Source of the DNA: Caproiciproducens faecalis
Lineage (GTDB): Bacteria; Bacillota; Clostridia; Oscillospirales; Acutalibacteraceae
Direction: 5' to 3'
DNA length: 64,000 nt
Assembly (NCBI RefSeq): GCF_019448085.1
Contig: NZ_JAGFNZ010000006.1
Coordinates: 62,001 to 126,000, forward strand
This document shows positions 61,831 through 64,000 of the stretch, one piece after another. The notes under the pieces are model-generated. The model did not search any database. It was given only the letters and a program-made list of their open reading frames with translations, and was not told the DNA's origin. Each line of letters starts with the position of its first letter. Within the stretch, counting starts at the first letter, position 1. The position numbers were made by a program, and so were the translations under genes.

Positions 61831-62139
61831 TTACCTGTTCACAAGGATTTTCAGAAAATCGATAAGGCTAAACCCTTTTCGGATTGAGTTTGCGGTTTGC
61901 TTTTCCTTACGTCGCGTTTCTCGCGGTCGGTCCCCTTCAACCTGAGATAAGAATCGTCGGACACGGACTCCGACAAAAACCACAATGCTTACCGCAATAG
62001 CACCTAAAGCGGAATCAACTATGTAAGGGACATACGGCTGTAAAGCTTTCCAAAAAATGGACACAATCCAAGGAAGCGTTTTATGAAAAAAATCCGATAT
62101 TGCGTTGTCCCATATTGTTTTAAATACTTCTGGCGACAT
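61831..62139 (-). CDS. Counter-oriented small membrane protein
   Basis: A 102-residue protein with a hydrophobic helix (about 40-62) and a basic C-terminal half (RVRRFLSQVEGDRPRETRRKEK). AAGGGG lies 9 nt before the ATG at 62139. It runs against the early genes and may be expressed in the lysogen; superinfection exclusion is a guess only. Confidence 0.5.
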   Translation of the reverse strand: MSPEVFKTIWDNAISDFFHKTLPWIVSIFWKALQPYVPYIVDSALGAIAVSIVVFVGVRVRRFLSQVEGDRPRETRRKEKQTANSIRKGFSLIDFLKILVNR

Positions 62140-62277
62140 TAGGCTCATCCCCTTATTTGAAATATAGCATAATTATAAAAAGGAAACAAGTCATAGGTAC
62201 CGGTTTAAAGGCGCGCCATGACGATGGATGAACCATGAAAAAAGCCGCCCATTTAGGACGGCAGGAAGGAAACCTTT

Positions 62278-62472
62278 ATGAAAAATGTTTTATATCCTCG
62301 CGGATGTGATACTGCGAAATTAATTCAAGTGATTGAAACAAAAGCAGCTCGTGGGTCCGGTACGAAAGATCAGCCGTGCCGTGTTATTACGGAGTATTGG
62401 AGTCTTGATGGTCAGAAACTTGCGGAGTTTGATCCTTTGTCTGACGAAAAACTGGAGGATGAGCAATCATAA
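62278..62472 (+). CDS. Small hypothetical protein
   Basis: A 64-residue protein (MKNVLYPRGCDTAKLIQVIE ... VITEYWSLDGQKLAEFDP) with GGAAGGA before the ATG. The pattern resembles small phage proteins of unknown role. Its 3' end overlaps a minus-strand gene by 86 nt. Confidence 0.55.
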   Translation: MKNVLYPRGCDTAKLIQVIETKAARGSGTKDQPCRVITEYWSLDGQKLAEFDPLSDEKLEDEQS

Positions 62473-63121
62473 GTTTGGTCTCTACTAAGTGAATGAATAT
62501 CTCCATATATGATTTAAGTATTTCAAAATCTTGTTCTGGATATTTTCGTTCATAATGGGCGTAATCATTTCCTAATATTCTTACAACATCTCCAGAAGCT
62601 ATTAATTCTTGGTTATTAAGATATTCTCCAATAGCTTCAAAAAGAGTTTTCTTAGTGACAACTGATTTGTCTATTTCAAGTTCATTTACAGCAAAATCTT
62701 TTACTAAAATTTCTAATGAAGCACGGAACCCTATAGCCGCCAACTCTAAGTTGTTGTTTGATTCACAAAGCAGGGCCTGATTGTAAATATCAATAAAGCG
62801 AGGTGATACTTTTTCAATTCTTTCATTTGAGAACGAATAATTTGTTGTGGGATAAATAGCCGCTACATTCGATTCTTTAACTGTTGAATTAATATCATAT
62901 ACCACTATGTAAATCTTTGAGCAGCGGGTGCATCTGTAAGTTATTACTCCAAAAACAGCAGGACTATTTGCAGAAAATATCTTTCTATCAACCGTGACTC
63001 CGTCTTCATAGGCACCGCAATATGGACAAAGCATAGGCTTGTTTAACAAAAAGTTGTAGCTTGCATCGCTTATCCCAAAAGAATCTCTACAATTTTTATT
63101 AGTAAAAACCATCTTTTGCAT
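62387..63121 (-). CDS. DUF4145-type accessory protein with zinc ribbon
   Basis: A 244-residue protein. N-terminal zinc ribbon (CPYCGAYEDG ... YRCTRCSKIY near 32-67) and a helical DUF4145-type domain (about 105-215; AIGFRASLEILVKDFAVNE, ILGNDYAHYERKYPEQDFE). DUF4145 proteins often occur with restriction or abortive systems. GAGGTGG precedes the ATG at 63121. The gene is notably AT-rich and opposes its neighbours, which suggests recent gain as cargo. Confidence 0.7.
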   Translation of the reverse strand: MQKMVFTNKNCRDSFGISDASYNFLLNKPMLCPYCGAYEDGVTVDRKIFSANSPAVFGVITYRCTRCSKIYIVVYDINSTVKESNVAAIYPTTNYSFSNERIEKVSPRFIDIYNQALLCESNNNLELAAIGFRASLEILVKDFAVNELEIDKSVVTKKTLFEAIGEYLNNQELIASGDVVRILGNDYAHYERKYPEQDFEILKSYMEIFIHLVETKLMIAHPPVFRQTKDQTPQVSDHQDSNTP

Positions 63122-63229
63122 GTCAATCCACCTCAAAATTATTTTATCATTTTAAATAGAAACAAGCAATATAAAAAATAGGCTCTTGCCGTAAAGCAAG
63201 AGCCAAAATAAAAAAAGGAGTTAAAAGAC

Positions 63230-63613
63230 ATGAAAAAAATTATTTTTGCGCTGATTATGACGCTGGCTCTATTGATTGGAGTCAGCGGGTGCAGCGAAGC
63301 TGATAAAGTAAACAGCAATATTTCCAAACAGGCTGACTATTTTGGGTGCGAACGTCGTATCACGGTTTATAATGCGAGAACCGACAAAGTGATTTTGACA
63401 ATGGAAGGGTACATGAGTCTTAGCAATGACGACAACAGCGAGTTGGTTGTAACTTGTAAAATTGGGCCAGATAAGTATAAAAAAGATTATGTGTATCTGA
63501 GCAATTCTACCCTTTATGTTTGCGAGGATATTTCCGGAACTGATACTGACCCGTACCATTACAAGGTGTATTTCCACACGAACGTACTTCCGAGCGTGGA
63601 AACAAAACTGTAA
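63230..63613 (+). CDS. Small phage-borne lipoprotein
   Basis: A 127-residue lipoprotein with lipobox GVSGC (Cys21) and a mature beta-rich domain (RRITVYNARTDKVILTMEGYMSLSNDDNSELVVTCKIGPDKY). Surface lipoproteins encoded by prophages can block superinfection; this role is only suggested by context. Confidence 0.7.
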   Translation: MKKIIFALIMTLALLIGVSGCSEADKVNSNISKQADYFGCERRITVYNARTDKVILTMEGYMSLSNDDNSELVVTCKIGPDKYKKDYVYLSNSTLYVCEDISGTDTDPYHYKVYFHTNVLPSVETKL

Positions 63614-63628
63614 GAGGGAGTGAAAACA

Positions 63629-64000
63629 GTGAAAGAGGTCAAATTGAAATCGTGCCCGTTCTGCGGGGGCGAAGCAGAAGAAAAGCATTCGTCAACAAGC
63701 GGTCTATTTTCAAATCCAATAGCCTACTATTTTGTTCAATGCAAATCATGCGGAGCTACAGGAGAAGCAGACCTTATTCCCAGAAAAGCCGATGAAGCAT
63801 GGAACCGCCGCCCCGCCCCGGAAAACAAGCCGCTGACGCTGGAAGAGCTGCGGAAGATGGACGGGGAGCCAGCGTACTGCGTAAACTCTCGAGGTGACGG
63901 GAAATGGGCAATAGTGCATATTTGCGACGACATACAGGATAGCTTTTGCGGCGATGGGAATAGCGAAGAATGGGAGTTTGCTTATTACGGATTGACAGAT
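63629..64000 (+). CDS. Lar-like zinc-ribbon protein, cut by the window edge
   Basis: At least 124 residues, open at the right edge. The N-terminus SCPFCGGEAEEKHS ... VQCKSCGATGEADLIPRKADEAWNRRP is the Lar/restriction-alleviation zinc ribbon (C4). The region after residue 65 (LTLEELRKMDGEPAYC) is common in Clostridia phage proteins. A GTG at 63629 with GGGAG 8 nt upstream is chosen; a GTG at 63620 is less well placed. Confidence 0.7.
   Translation, partial: MKEVKLKSCPFCGGEAEEKHSSTSGLFSNPIAYYFVQCKSCGATGEADLIPRKADEAWNRRPAPENKPLTLEELRKMDGEPAYCVNSRGDGKWAIVHICDDIQDSFCGDGNSEEWEFAYYGLTD

Larger units (their letters stand above)
46780..64000. mobile_element. Integrated prophage-like element, left part
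   Basis: Runs from the tRNA-Pro attachment end past the right edge. Contents: integrase, ImmA-type protease, XRE repressor, Cro-like and excisionase-like proteins, and a phage-type replication module with candidate origin. No packaging, structural or lysis genes are seen yet, so a prophage is likely, but a satellite or integrative element with phage-like replication is not excluded. Confidence 0.85.

Overview
The window is a chromosome segment of a spore-forming, low-to-mid-GC Clostridia-type Firmicute. The evidence is strong GGAGG ribosome sites, TTGACA/TATAAT promoters, a GerA-type germinant-receptor operon, YtaF, a GatCAB/AspS amidation route and Rho-independent terminators. Genus cannot be fixed from the sequence; an Oscillospiraceae-like member is my guess. 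About 46.8 kb of core chromosome is followed by at least 17 kb of an integrated phage-like element that runs off the right edge.

Core, left to right. (1) 26-3973, minus: an operon of a type II NADH dehydrogenase fused to a DoxX-like membrane domain, a polyprenyl diphosphate synthase and a UbiA prenyltransferase. This gene set matches the Ndh2-DmkB-DmkA part of the flavin-based extracellular electron transfer loci described in Listeria. The extracytosolic loop of this Ndh2 carries two motifs that resemble flavinylation sites. (2) 4353-8419, minus: a germinant-receptor operon (A, C, a small two-TM D-like subunit, B) behind a forespore-type promoter, then ytaF. (3) 9372-13358: small membrane proteins, a secreted CAP-domain protein and a chemoreceptor-like protein with a C-terminal PhnD-like binding domain. 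(4) 13649-17391, minus: copper export (copA, csoR) with a clear CsoR operator, and two crcB fluoride channel genes. (5) 17731-24634: a K+ uptake island. A KdpD/KdpE-like two-component system and two RCK proteins lie on plus; two more RCK proteins, an unannotated 35-residue membrane micropeptide, TrkH and a secreted OB-like protein lie on minus. (6) 24859-34340: a FUSC-like/HAD fusion, an AEC carrier, a MarR-controlled heterodimeric ABC exporter and a polar amino acid ABC importer. (7) 34500-39389: a lipoprotein, a flippase, two ECF S-components and a divergent MocR regulator (possible vitamin B6 uptake). (8) 39501-46395: pepT, aspS-gatC-gatA-gatB and a nitroreductase.

Mobile element. tRNA-Gln(CTG) and tRNA-Pro(CGG) lie at 46601-46778. 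A tyrosine integrase points at tRNA-Pro, so the tRNA 3' end is the likely attL. Inside are an ImmA-type protease and XRE repressor, a divergent early promoter carrying repeated operator motifs, a Cro-like protein, an excisionase-like protein, and a replication module (RecF/SMC-like ATPase, PD-(D/E)XK nuclease, SSB, CHC2 primase, DUF927 ATPase, DEAD/DEAH helicase, VRR-NUC). An iteron-rich gap at 58714-58988 is a candidate origin. Two related HNH-like mobile endonuclease genes interrupt the module, and three minus-strand accessory genes look like cargo. The right edge cuts a Lar-like zinc-ribbon gene. No structural phage genes are in view, so phage, satellite and integrative element cannot be separated.

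The most unusual observations are the flavinylation-like motifs in Ndh2, the Trk-locus micropeptide, the chemoreceptor-PhnD fusion, a possible internal CopZ start in copA, a hairpin hiding the integrase ribosome site beside a candidate small RNA, and the iteron-type origin.
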